The translations under genes and the position numbers were made by a program. This document shows, piece after piece, positions 17,336-27,500 of a stretch of DNA of 47,775 nt. Under the pieces are notes generated by a model that searched no databases, was not told where the DNA came from, and was given only the letters and a program-made list of their open reading frames with translations. This DNA is from Nitrospirota bacterium. Its GTDB lineage: Bacteria > Nitrospirota > Thermodesulfovibrionia > Thermodesulfovibrionales > UBA6898. The first letter of the stretch is position 1; each line of letters starts with the position of its first letter. Where the stretch lies: the NCBI GenBank assembly GCA_021783515.1, contig JAJXTV010000029.1:1-47775 (forward strand), in the 5' to 3' direction.

Positions 17336-17968
17336 TCAGTTCTTCGGGATGAGGTAGACGCAGGACTGTGCGCCTTCCGCTACGGACTGTTCCCTCGATA
17401 TGTTCCGGTGGATGAGCTCGCGGTACATCTGGAGTTCGTATTTGCAGGCGTCGTGAAATTCCCTGGCCACTTTGTTGATCGGGCAGTGGAACTGCTTCAG
17501 GTGGTAGTGGGCCGAGTTCTTGCTGATCTCCACGAGATGACCGTCCGCCTCCAGCATGTCTTTCAGTGCGTTCAGTGTGGCCTCGATTCCGGCCTTTCCC
17601 GCAAGCGCCTCTTTCCGTGAATTGACCAGCCTCTCCCGCCGCCAGTTGAAGATCTTGTCTATCTTTTCATCGCCTTCGTGCTCCCTGATATCCCTCAGGA
17701 GGTCGACGGCGAATTTATCGTAGGCCTTGGGGAAAAGGTCGTTTGCGGCGTCGGTCAGCATATAGATGAACCCGGGCCTGCCGATGCCCCGTCTCCTCGA
17801 GACATAGGAGACGATGCCTTTCTTCTCGAGGGCCAGCAGATGCTGCCGAATCCCCATCGGTGTGATCTCGATCACCTTGCTCAGGTCCTCGATCGACATC
17901 CCGCCGTTCTTTTTGAGAAGGAGGATGATATTTTTCCTCGTCGAATTCTCGTCGATGAATATATCCAT
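17336..17968 (-). CDS. SufR-like iron-sulfur-sensing transcription regulator
   Basis: This 210-residue regulator has an N-terminal winged helix-turn-helix (STRKNIILLLKKNGGMSIED, then ITPMGIRQHLLALEKKGIV and RRGIGRPGFIYMLT). The C-terminal half carries cysteines in the order C-x12-C-x27-C (HCPINKVA, ACKYEL, SCVYLI). As I recall, this is the spacing of the [4Fe-4S] ligands in SufR, the repressor of suf cluster-assembly genes. So it probably senses Fe-S status. It is divergent from a ferritin-like/fumarase operon rather than sufBCD. The start could also be the ATG at 17986; neither has a clear Shine-Dalgarno. Confidence 0.8.
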   Translation of the reverse strand: MDIFIDENSTRKNIILLLKKNGGMSIEDLSKVIEITPMGIRQHLLALEKKGIVSYVSRRRGIGRPGFIYMLTDAANDLFPKAYDKFAVDLLRDIREHEGDEKIDKIFNWRRERLVNSRKEALAGKAGIEATLNALKDMLEADGHLVEISKNSAHYHLKQFHCPINKVAREFHDACKYELQMYRELIHRNISREQSVAEGAQSCVYLIPKN

Positions 17969-18077
17969 ACTGCAAGAAAATAGCATAAAAAAAAGTTTTT
18001 GTAAATAAAAAAGTTAATAAACTGTGCAAAGAATGATGCTATATCGTTTCCTGCCTATATATGATAATATTGCTTGG

Positions 18078-18102
18078 ATTGAAGGGCCGAATCCCTTACA
18101 AT
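18078..18102 (+). promoter_or_regulatory. Inverted repeat in the leader of the ferritin-fumarase operon
   Basis: ATTGAAGGG-CCGAAT-CCCTTACAAT is a near-perfect inverted repeat with one extra base on one arm. It lies after an AT-rich TGATAAT region and before the Shine-Dalgarno of the ferritin-like gene, in the intergenic region shared with the divergent SufR-like gene. It is a candidate operator for that regulator, by position only. Confidence 0.4.
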
Positions 18103-18126
18103 ATTCAAAAAAAAAGGAGATGGCGT

Positions 18127-18621
18127 ATGGTTACAGGCAAGGAAGATCTCTTACGGTCCCTTATCGAGGCTTTCCTTATGGAAAAAGGGACGCACGAGTT
18201 TTACGAGATGGCCGCGACAAAGGCGGTCAGCGAGGACGCCAGAAACACCTTCAGGGAACTTACCGGCTGGGAAGAGAAGCATATGGAGTATATCCAGTTT
18301 CTCTACCTTTCGATCCAGGACGACCGGGACCTGGAGCGCTTCGAGGCGTTCAAGAATAAGGCCGATGCGCCGGTCGTCGAGGGCGGCATTCCGGTTGCGG
18401 ACCTCGAAGCGAAGGTCGAAGAATCGGTTTTCCTGGACGACATGGGCGCGCTCATCCTGGCGCTCGAGATAGAGGGCAAGGCCTACAACCTTTACCGGAA
18501 CCTCTCCCAAAAGGCCGCTGACCAGAATGCGCGGGTCGTCTTCAAGGAGATGATGGATATGGAACTGAGCCATATCGATTATCTCAAGAAGTTGAGGAAC
18601 AATCTTGCTGAGACTTCGTGA
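18127..18621 (+). CDS. Ferritin-like (rubrerythrin-type) diiron protein
   Basis: The 164-residue, mainly helical protein has two E...ExxH-type repeats: MEKGTHEFYEMAA and GWEEKHMEY in the first half, and LEIEGKAYNLYRN and MDMELSHIDYL in the second. These give the Glu/His ligands of a carboxylate-bridged diiron site in a four-helix bundle. There is no C-terminal rubredoxin domain, so it is an erythrin-like form. Such proteins handle peroxide or iron. AAAGGAGA lies 6 bases before the ATG at 18127. Its 3' end overlaps the fumarase alpha gene by 17 bases. Confidence 0.82.
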   Translation: MVTGKEDLLRSLIEAFLMEKGTHEFYEMAATKAVSEDARNTFRELTGWEEKHMEYIQFLYLSIQDDRDLERFEAFKNKADAPVVEGGIPVADLEAKVEESVFLDDMGALILALEIEGKAYNLYRNLSQKAADQNARVVFKEMMDMELSHIDYLKKLRNNLAETS

Positions 18622-19450
18622 CGGCGTCGTAGAGCTGTACAAGAAGGTGGCCACCTCCCTTCCGCCGGACGTCGAGGAGGCGCTCCGCAGCGCGCGTACG
18701 GCAGAGGAGGAAGGTTCCGCCGCCGCGTCTTCGCTTTCGGTTATGCTCGAAAACGTCCGCATGGCGAGGGAGAACGTGAAGCCGATCTGCCAGGACACCG
18801 GTGTGCCCGTATTTTTTGTGAAGGTCCCCGCCGGGCTGAGCCAGCTTGACCTCCGGGAGACGATTTTCGATGCGACCCGGATCGCCACCGCGAAGGTGCC
18901 GCTCAGGCCGAATGCGGTAGATTCGGTGACCGAGAAGAACTCGGGTGACAATACCGGCGCGGGCTTCCCGATCGTTTATATGGAGGAGACACGAAGCGGG
19001 ACCCTCTCGATTGACCTGATGCTGAAGGGCGGCGGGTGCGAAAATATCGGCCAGCTTTATAAGCTTCCGATCGAGGAACTCGGCGCACAGAGGGACCTGG
19101 ACGGCGTGCGGCGGTGCGTTCTCGATGCCATCCAGAAGGCGCAGGGCAGGGGCTGCCCTCCCTATGTCGTCGGCGTCGGCATCGGCGCGGCGAAAGACCA
19201 GGTGACGAGGCTGGCGAAAGACCAGCTTATGCGCAAACTCACCGACGTCAGCCCGAACGAAGCCCTCGCCGCACTCGAAAAAAGGCTACTCGCCGAGATC
19301 AACGCGCTCGGTATCGGGCCCCAGGGGCTGGGCGGGAAGACGACCGCCCTCGGGGTGAAGATAGGGGTCAACCACCGCCATCCCGCCTCCTACTTTGTGG
19401 ACGTATCGGTGAGCTGTTGGGCCCACAGAAGGGGGAGGCTGATCTGGTGA
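18605..19450 (+). CDS. fumA: Fumarate hydratase class I, alpha subunit
   Basis: This 281-residue protein corresponds to the N-terminal half of class I fumarase/tartrate dehydratase, which hydrates fumarate to malate using a [4Fe-4S] cluster. Cluster-type cysteines are seen in PICQDTGVPVFF, GGGCENIGQ and SVSCWAHRR, spread as in the family. The start is TTG at 18605, inside the previous gene, with GAGGAA upstream. No ATG or GTG is available near the expected N-terminus. It overlaps the beta-subunit start by 4 bases. The split alpha/beta form is common in anaerobes. L(+)-tartrate dehydratase is an alternative. The symbol follows common annotation only. Confidence 0.87.
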   Translation: MLRLRDGVVELYKKVATSLPPDVEEALRSARTAEEEGSAAASSLSVMLENVRMARENVKPICQDTGVPVFFVKVPAGLSQLDLRETIFDATRIATAKVPLRPNAVDSVTEKNSGDNTGAGFPIVYMEETRSGTLSIDLMLKGGGCENIGQLYKLPIEELGAQRDLDGVRRCVLDAIQKAQGRGCPPYVVGVGIGAAKDQVTRLAKDQLMRKLTDVSPNEALAALEKRLLAEINALGIGPQGLGGKTTALGVKIGVNHRHPASYFVDVSVSCWAHRRGRLIW

Positions 19451-20034
19451 AACCGATCGTGCTCACTCTGCCCCTTTCGGAGTCCGATGCGCGGGGGCTG
19501 AAGGCCGGAGACGCCGTTTCCCTGGACGGCCTGCTCGTTACGGGGCGGGACAGGGTCCATAAGTATCTGTCCGAAAGGCCGCGGAAGGGAGATGTCCCGT
19601 TCGATCTGGCCGGGACCGTCCTGTACCATTGCGGACCCGTGGTGGAGAAGACCGAAGAGGGGTTCAGGGTCATTGCGGCCGGGCCGACGACGAGCATGCG
19701 CGTCGAGATGTACGAGGCGTCGGTCGTCCGCGAATATCGCATAAGAGGGGTCATGGGGAAGGGCGGCATGGGAGAGGCGACACGTGCCGCGTTGAGAGAA
19801 GAAGGATGTGTGTATCTCCATACCACGGGCGGGGCTGCGGTGTATCTGGCGGGCAGGATCAAAAAGGCGGCGGACGTCTGGATGCTCGAGGAGTTCGGGC
19901 CGACCGAGGCGATGTGGCTTTTCGAGGTGGAGGGGTTTCCGGCAATCGTGACGATGGACTCGCATGGAAACGACATTCATGCCGAGGTGGAGGCGGCGTC
20001 CTTTCAGAGATTTTCGGAACTTATCAATAAATAG
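19447..20034 (+). CDS. fumB: Fumarate hydratase class I, beta subunit
   Basis: This 195-residue protein is the C-terminal half of class I fumarase. Motifs are LDGLLVTGRDRVHKYL, LYHCGPVV, AAGPTTSMRVEMYE, and GVMGKGGMG near residue 105, which contribute to substrate binding with the alpha subunit. The start is the GTG in GTGA shared with the alpha stop, with GGAGGC 9 bases upstream; the longer frame beginning at 19114 is a shadow of the alpha gene. A MITE-like copy begins 29 bp past the stop, so nothing else seems to follow in the operon. Confidence 0.87.
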   Translation: MKPIVLTLPLSESDARGLKAGDAVSLDGLLVTGRDRVHKYLSERPRKGDVPFDLAGTVLYHCGPVVEKTEEGFRVIAAGPTTSMRVEMYEASVVREYRIRGVMGKGGMGEATRAALREEGCVYLHTTGGAAVYLAGRIKKAADVWMLEEFGPTEAMWLFEVEGFPAIVTMDSHGNDIHAEVEAASFQRFSELINK

Positions 20035-20063
20035 TGAATTAAGGAACCCTGTCGTTTCATGCC

Positions 20064-20232
20064 GGCGGGGAGAGCGTCCCTCAAATCTTTCTGATGCGAT
20101 AGGATTTGACAGAGCATGGCGTCGAGAATAGAGGACTTCGCGAAGAGTGATGTCCCGATCAGGGCCTTCGGACGGGGCTTCCGATGCGCTGAGGAATCGC
20201 TACGAAAGGCTTTTCGGGCCACACTCCCCGCC
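20064..20232 (-). mobile_element. MITE-like repeat, copy 2 (inverted)
   Basis: This is the second copy of the ~170-bp element, in opposite orientation to the copy at 15862. Strictly shared blocks include CGTAGCGATTCCT, AGCGCATCGGAAGCC, ATCGGGACAT, GCCATGCTCTGT and AAATCCTATCGCATCAGAAA. The terminal inverted repeats are GGCGGGGAG... at both ends. The rest of the gap to 20404 has no recognisable gene. Confidence 0.8.
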
Positions 20233-20404
20233 TGTGAGGCGCTTTGTATGCAGCGGGAGAGTGAACAGAGAGAAGCGGATAGTAATCGGCAAACTGTCTG
20301 CCGCCTGTTTGCGATTGCCGGTTCTCCGGTCCGGGCTCTAGTCCAAGGCTATCGATTCACCATTCACTTCTTGCTACGCACTGCTTTCTTTCGGAGGTGA
20401 TGTC

Positions 20405-21295
20405 ATGATCTTTATTGCCGGGGCGACGGGGTTTGTCGGTGGGCATCTGGTGGAGCACCTGCGGTCAAAAGGGTTGGGGATGAAGTGTCTCGTCCGCTCG
20501 GAAGCAAAGGCGAAGTCTCTCGCCGCGCAGGGCATCGAAGTCGTCCGCGGGGACGTCACCGATGGGTCGTCAATCAGGGGCGTGCTCGGGCCGGATGATC
20601 TTGTCGTCCATCTCGTCGGGATCATAGAGGAGAAAAAAGGGGCGACCTTCCAGGGCGTGCACGTCGAAGGGACCGCAAACCTCGTGGCCGAGGCGAAGCG
20701 GGCCGGGGTGCGGCATTTTTTTTATCAGTCGGCCCTCGGCGCGGACGGCGGCTCCTGGTCGGGCTATCTCAGGACGAAGGCCGAGGCGGAGGAGATAGTC
20801 CTCAGCAGCGGCCTCGAATATACGATATTCAGGCCGTCTCTGATCATCGGCCCGTGGGACGGCTTCACCAGAAAGATGCTCGATATGCTGCGGCTCTCCC
20901 CTGTCATCCCGATCCCCGGGGAGGGAAAGGCGAAGTTCCAGCCGATCTATATCATGGACTGGCTCCGGTGCATCGACAAGGTGATCGAAGACCCGAAGTC
21001 ATACTGCTCACGGTTCGAACTCGGCGGGCCGGAGCAGCTTTCCTACCGGGAGATCGTCGGGATGCTTGCCGAGGCGGCAGGCCTGAAGAAGCCGGTCTTC
21101 AACGTGCCGATGGGGTTGATGAGGCTCTCGGCGGCATTTCTCGGAGCGGTGCTTTCTTCTCCTCCGGTCACCTCTGACCAGTTGAGGCTTCTCGAGTCGG
21201 ACAACGTCTGCGCCCCGGATGCGGTAGAGAGAAATTTCGGCTTCAGGCCGACGACGCTCCGGGAGGCGCTGAAGGAATTCATCAACAAATCATGA
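20405..21295 (+). CDS. Atypical short-chain dehydrogenase (NmrA/NDUFA9-like)
   Basis: This 296-residue NAD(P)-binding protein opens with MIFIAGATGFVGGHLVEHL (GxxGxxG). The family-typical middle segment VHLVGIIEEKKGATFQGVH is followed by a YxxxK active pair (GYLRTKAEAE) and IFRPSLIIGPWDGF. It most resembles the NDUFA9/complex I-associated subgroup of atypical SDRs, whose substrates are mostly unknown. GGAGGTGATGTC precedes the ATG. It is a single gene ending at a two-way terminator. Confidence 0.8.
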   Translation: MIFIAGATGFVGGHLVEHLRSKGLGMKCLVRSEAKAKSLAAQGIEVVRGDVTDGSSIRGVLGPDDLVVHLVGIIEEKKGATFQGVHVEGTANLVAEAKRAGVRHFFYQSALGADGGSWSGYLRTKAEAEEIVLSSGLEYTIFRPSLIIGPWDGFTRKMLDMLRLSPVIPIPGEGKAKFQPIYIMDWLRCIDKVIEDPKSYCSRFELGGPEQLSYREIVGMLAEAAGLKKPVFNVPMGLMRLSAAFLGAVLSSPPVTSDQLRLLESDNVCAPDAVERNFGFRPTTLREALKEFINKS

Positions 21296-21316
21296 CGCTG
21301 TAACGCTACGTCGTGG

Positions 21317-21340
21317 AGGGGCGAAAAACTTTTCGCCCCT
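21317..21340. terminator. Two-way terminator between convergent genes
   Basis: AGGGGCGAAA and TTTCGCCCCT form a 10-bp stem with A and T runs on the two sides. It separates the SDR from the minus-strand Usp gene, whose stop it overlaps. Confidence 0.8.
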
Positions 21341-21758
21341 ACTTCTTCACCACCAGCACGTCGCATTCTGCGTGGTCGACGACCTTCGACGAGACGCTGC
21401 CGAGGAGGAACCTCTGGGCGCCGTGCCTGCCGTGAGATCCGGTGACGATCACGTCCGCCTTCATCTTTGCCGCGGCCTCGAGGATCTCCTCTGCCGGGTT
21501 ACCCTGGCGAATGAGCGTCTTGAGGGACTTCACCTTCTTCGGCGCCTTCCTGATCTTCTCCATCATGCGTTTTGTTTCTTCGGTGAGCGTGTCGACGATC
21601 CTCGTCCTGTCCATTTCCATGAGTTCGGTGAGATAGAGCTCCGGGATGACGGAGATGATCGTCACCGAGGAATCGAAGGTCTCGGCGATCGCAAGAGCTT
21701 TTTTCAGCGCCTTTTCGGACGCCTTCGAACCGTCGTGTGCGACAAGTATTCTTTTCAT
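21339..21758 (-). CDS. Universal stress protein, single UspA domain
   Basis: This 139-residue protein starts KRILVAHDGSKASEKALKKA and ends CDVLVVKK, the full UspA fold. The ATP-binding signature G-x2-G-x9-G-S is complete (GSHGRHGAQRFLLGSVS), so it belongs to the nucleotide-binding class. It is cytoplasmic, probably a dimer, and induced by stress or starvation in relatives. It is transcribed alone, away from metK. Confidence 0.9.
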   Translation of the reverse strand: MKRILVAHDGSKASEKALKKALAIAETFDSSVTIISVIPELYLTELMEMDRTRIVDTLTEETKRMMEKIRKAPKKVKSLKTLIRQGNPAEEILEAAAKMKADVIVTGSHGRHGAQRFLLGSVSSKVVDHAECDVLVVKK

Positions 21759-21879
21759 AAAAATCTGCCCCCTTTTGCGAGTTTCAAAAATTTTACCAGA
21801 AGCCGGACCGTTTGTCTTTTATTTTATTGCCCAAAAAGATTAGAATTAAGGATTCGTTTTGCCCGAAAGGAGAGGTATC

Positions 21880-23031
21880 ATGGCAAGGAAAGATTACTAT
21901 TTCACGTCGGAGTCGGTTACCGAAGGCCATCCCGACAAAATCGCCGACCAGATTTCGGACGCCATTTTGGACGCGATCATCGGCCAGGACCCTATCGCCC
22001 GCGTGGCCTGCGAGACCCTGGTGACGACCGGTCTGGCATTTGTGGCGGGTGAGATCTCGACCACCTGTTATGTTCATATCCCCGATATCGTGAGAGAGAC
22101 GATCAGGAACATCGGATATACCAGGGCGAAGTACGGGTTCGACTACGAGACCTGTTCGGTCATCACCTCGATCGACCAGCAGTCTTCCGACATTGCCATG
22201 GGGGTCGATACCGGGGGAGCGGGGGACCAGGGGCTGATGTTCGGCTTTGCCTGCAACGAGACCCAGGAACTGATGCCGCTTCCGATCATGCTGGCTCATA
22301 AGCTCTCGATGCGGCTTGCCGAAGTGAGGAAGAACGACGTGCTCGCCTACCTGCGGCCGGACGGGAAGTCGCAGGTGACGATTGAATACAGAGACGGCAA
22401 ACCTTTCAGGATCGACACCGTAGTCGTCTCGACGCAGCACAGCCCGGATGTCCACCTGAAGGACCTGAAGGAGGACATCATCGAGAAGGTGGTCAAGCCG
22501 ATCATCCCGAAGGACCTGCTCGACGAGGAAAAGATCAAGTATTACATCAACCCCACCGGCCGGTTCGTCGTCGGCGGGCCGATGGGAGACACCGGCCTGA
22601 CCGGCAGGAAGATTATCGTCGACAGCTATGGCGGAGTCGGCAGCCACGGCGGAGGCTGTTTTTCGGGCAAGGACCCGACGAAGGTGGACCGTTCCGGCGC
22701 ATACGTTGCGAGATACATTGCGAAAAATATCGTGGCGGCGGGAATCGCCGAGCGGGTCGAGGTCCAGTTGGCATACGCGATCGGCGTTCCCGAGCCGGTC
22801 TCGATACTGGTCGACACCTATGGTACCGGAAGGATCGACGAAGAGAAGATCGTGCCGCTGATCCGGAAGAACTTCGATCTCACACCGAAGGGGATCATCG
22901 AGAAGCTGAACCTGAGGCGGCCGATCTTCAAGAAGACCGCCGCTTACGGGCATTTCGGCAAGAACGATCCCGATTTCACCTGGGAGGCGACGGACAAGGC
23001 GGAGACTCTGAAGAAAGAAGCGGGGCTGTAA
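21880..23031 (+). CDS. metK: S-adenosylmethionine synthetase
   Basis: This 383-residue enzyme makes S-adenosylmethionine (SAM) from methionine and ATP. Motifs are [20 protein letters not shown] (methionine/ATP His), [12 protein letters not shown], and the P-loop-like [19 protein letters not shown]. The start is ATG at 21880 with AAGGAGAG 5 bases upstream, which gives the family start [13 protein letters not shown]. It is followed 65 bp later by ahcY, so production of SAM and removal of its product are linked. No SAM riboswitch fold is obvious upstream. Confidence 0.96.
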   Translation: MARKDYYFTSESVTEGHPDKIADQISDAILDAIIGQDPIARVACETLVTTGLAFVAGEISTTCYVHIPDIVRETIRNIGYTRAKYGFDYETCSVITSIDQQSSDIAMGVDTGGAGDQGLMFGFACNETQELMPLPIMLAHKLSMRLAEVRKNDVLAYLRPDGKSQVTIEYRDGKPFRIDTVVVSTQHSPDVHLKDLKEDIIEKVVKPIIPKDLLDEEKIKYYINPTGRFVVGGPMGDTGLTGRKIIVDSYGGVGSHGGGCFSGKDPTKVDRSGAYVARYIAKNIVAAGIAERVEVQLAYAIGVPEPVSILVDTYGTGRIDEEKIVPLIRKNFDLTPKGIIEKLNLRRPIFKKTAAYGHFGKNDPDFTWEATDKAETLKKEAGL

Positions 23032-23096
23032 GGGCAAATAAAGTGCGGGGGGCGCGGTTGCTGCGCCCCTGCGGTTGCAAAATCGAAGGAGGATAA

Positions 23097-24356
<1,260 letters not shown>

Positions 24357-24384
24357 GCGCGGATTATTTCATCGCAGAAACGCG

Positions 24385-24411
24385 GGCGGGTCTTCGACCC
24401 GCCTTTTTTTT
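24385..24411 (+). terminator. Terminator of metK-ahcY
   Basis: GGCGGGTC-TTC-GACCCGCC is followed by eight T residues. Confidence 0.92.
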
Positions 24412-24436
24412 CTATAGTGGTCCGCGGCGGATGCAA

Positions 24437-24466
24437 TTGACAAAAGAAATTAATTAACTTTATTGT
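24437..24466 (+). promoter_or_regulatory. Promoter of the M4 protease gene
   Basis: TTGACA at 24437-24442, 18-bp AT-rich spacer, TATTGT at 24461-24466. It is in an AT-rich pocket of otherwise GC-rich DNA and 44 bp ahead of the start codon. Confidence 0.55.
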
Positions 24467-24509
24467 AAATAAATTCGACAATGTACAAATTGCTATCGAT
24501 AGGGTCCAT

Positions 24510-27500
24510 GTGAAACAGCGTATAACCGGAGCTCTTAAGTATTTCCTCAGGGTTGGACTTACCGCGGCGGCCTTTTCTCTGGTGTTCGCCGCGGCCGGGG
24601 CTCCCGCCCGGGCTTCCGAAACATCCGGTCCCCTGATTGACGAGCTGACCCGCTCGACGGGAGGAGAGCCGGACGTCTCTTACCAGGCTTCTTCCCCGCT
24701 CGTGCGCTTTCTCCGCCTGAAACAGCCGGAGCGGCGTGCACAGGTGCGCGGCCTTTCGGCAGGGGGGGGCGGCGAGGAGCCCGCGGCCAGGGATTTTCTC
24801 TCGCGGTACGGCGGCCTCTTCGGGCTGGGCGACCAGGCGAAGGAGCTTTCGGTCGAGAGGACGAAGACCGTGGAGGACGGCCGCTCATTCGTGAGGTTTC
24901 AGCAGAAGATCGGCGGCCTGCCGGTATTCGGAGGCGAGCTGATCGTCCAGACGGATTCGTCGGGGGATGTGGTGAGCGTAAACGGGAAGACCTCGTCCCA
25001 AAGCGGCGTCGATACGACGCCCTCTATCGACGGATCCGTCGCCGTCGAAAAGGCGCTTGGCCTCGTGAGCGGAAGGTACCGGTCCGACCGGTCCCTTCTG
25101 AGCGCTTCCGCTCCGGAATTGTATATTTATAACCCCTCGCTGCTCGACAGCGGACCCAACGTAAACAGGCTCGTCTGGCGGGTCGAGGTGACGGCGTCCG
25201 ATCTTCGGCCCATTGACGAAATCGTGCTTATCGATGCCCATGGCGGCGGCATCGCGCTCCATTTCAATCAGACCGGCTTTGCAAAGAGCAGGGTGATGTA
25301 CGATAACAATGAGGATTGGACGAAGGGTCTGCCCGGCAACGGCCCCGTCTGGATAGAGGGCAGCGTGCTGCCTCCGTCGTATAATTCCGATCCCGTCGGT
25401 TTGGCGGATATCATCGATGCCTATAACTACACCGGGTTGACCTACGATTTCTTTCACGACGTCCTCGGCAGAGACAGTATCGACAACGCAGGCATGCCGC
25501 TGATCAGTACGATCCGCTACTGCCCTTCTTCCGCTCAATGCCCAATGGCGGACGTATACTGGGACCCGACCCATGGGCAGATGGTCTTCGGGCAGGGATA
25601 CGCCTCCGCCCTCGACATCGTCGCCCATGAAATGACCCACGGGGTAACCCAGCATACGTCGAAGCTCTTCAATTATATGCAGTCCGGCGCGATCAGCGAA
25701 TCTCTGTCCGACGTCTTCGGAAAGCTTGTTGAGCTGACCAATGAGACCCCTTTGCATAGATGGTGGATCGGCCAGAACCTTCCGGATGGCCCTTACCGGG
25801 ACATGCAGAACGCCTGCGTTCTCACCGGCGCTCCGCCGGCCTGTGACCCTGCGAGCATCGTGCGCACGACCGACAGCGCCAATTACTCCTGCAATGCCGG
25901 CCAGGGGGTATATAACAATAAGAACAGCGCAATAAACAATATGGCTGCCTATCTCATGGTCGACGGCGGCACGCATCCCGATACGGGGATTAGCGTGACA
26001 GGCATCGGAATCAACAAGGTAGCCAGGATCTATTACGAGGCGGAGACGAACCTCCTCACCTCGGGAAGCGACTACCAGGACCTTTACGACGCGCTCCAGC
26101 TCGCCTGCCAAAACCTGGCCGGCGGACCTTCCGGTGTTGTGGCGTCCGATTGTCAGCAGGTGAAAAAGGCGCTCGATGCGGTCAAGATGTACGCGCCTCC
26201 CGCAAACTGCGGCGCGGAGGCTGCCGTCTGCGATAACACCGACCTGGTGCCGAGCGATCTCTTCTTCGACAACCTGGAAGGCGGAGGGGGCAAATGGACG
26301 ACGTCGTTCGTCACCGGCGCGAATGCCTGGACCGTTCCCGCGACGGGATATGCGACAAGCGGAGTCAACAGCATCTGGGGCCAGGACCTGGACCCCGTCT
26401 CCGAATCGTATGTCGCGATGAAGACGGGCGCCACCCTGCTGCCCGGGGCGTATCTTCATTTCAGCCATTCCTATGATTTCGAGGTCTTCGATCCCGACTA
26501 TCTCGACGGCGGCGTTCTCGAATATTCGGCCAACGGAGGGCCCTGGACGGACGTCGGGGCTTTGACCGCGATCAACGGGTATAACGGCAGTCTTTTGGCG
26601 CCGGGAAATCCCTTTGACGGCCGGGCTGCCTTTGTCGGCACGAGCTACGGCTATATCTCGAGCCGCTACGACCTGAGTACCCTGTCCGGAAAGAGCGTGA
26701 GGTTCAGGTTCGGCATCGGCACCGATAACGGCACATTTCCGGGGCCGATGGGATGGTATATCGACGACGTCCGCATCTACACCTGCGTTACTCCGGTAAC
26801 GATCACGATCGACAGCAATCCGGCAGGACTGAGGGTCCTCGTCGACGGCGTTTCGTATTCGACCCCCCATACGTTTTACTGGGCGTCGGGTTCGGGCCAT
26901 ACGCTGAATGCGGTGTCTCCCCAGGACGACGGGACGGGTGTTCAATACTCTTTTTCGTCATGGGACGGCGGCGGACCGCAGGGCCGTACGATCACCGCTT
27001 CTGCGGCGACGCCGACCTATACCGCAAACTATGCGGTGAGCGGCTACAAGCTGACTTCAACGGTGAGTCCGGCAGGAGCCGGCTTCGTAAGCCCCGACTG
27101 CTCTTCCGGCTGCTGGTATCCCGGCGGGGCGACTGCCACCCTGGCTGCCATCACCGGCGCGGGGATCGGCGGGAGCAGCGGATATATCTTCAGTTCCTGG
27201 GGCGGTGCCTGCAGCGGGGCAAACCCTGCAACGACCGTTTCGATGACCGTGGCGAAGAGCTGCACCGCCAATTTTGTTTCCTGCTCCGATACCGTGAAGA
27301 TCCCCGCGGGATTGCAGCCGTCTATCCAGACTGCGCTGAATAACGCCAATTCGGACGAGACCGTGATGGTTGCGGCGACGACCTTTTCGGAAACACTGAA
27401 TGTCGACCGCGCGATCCCTGCGGATCCGGTTACGCTGGAGGGCGGATACGACTGCGGCTGTGTCTCTGCCGATCCTTCCGCCTATTCGGCGGTCTTCGGG

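Noticed and set aside
21759-21879. SAM riboswitch ahead of metK
   Set aside because: The 121-bp gap is too short and has no recognisable SAM-I or SAM-II core or terminator pair.
24885-26945. Minus-strand 686-codon open frame opposite the M4 protease gene
   Set aside because: It mirrors the strong codon bias of the protease gene on the other strand. It has no ribosome-binding site and no recognisable domain.
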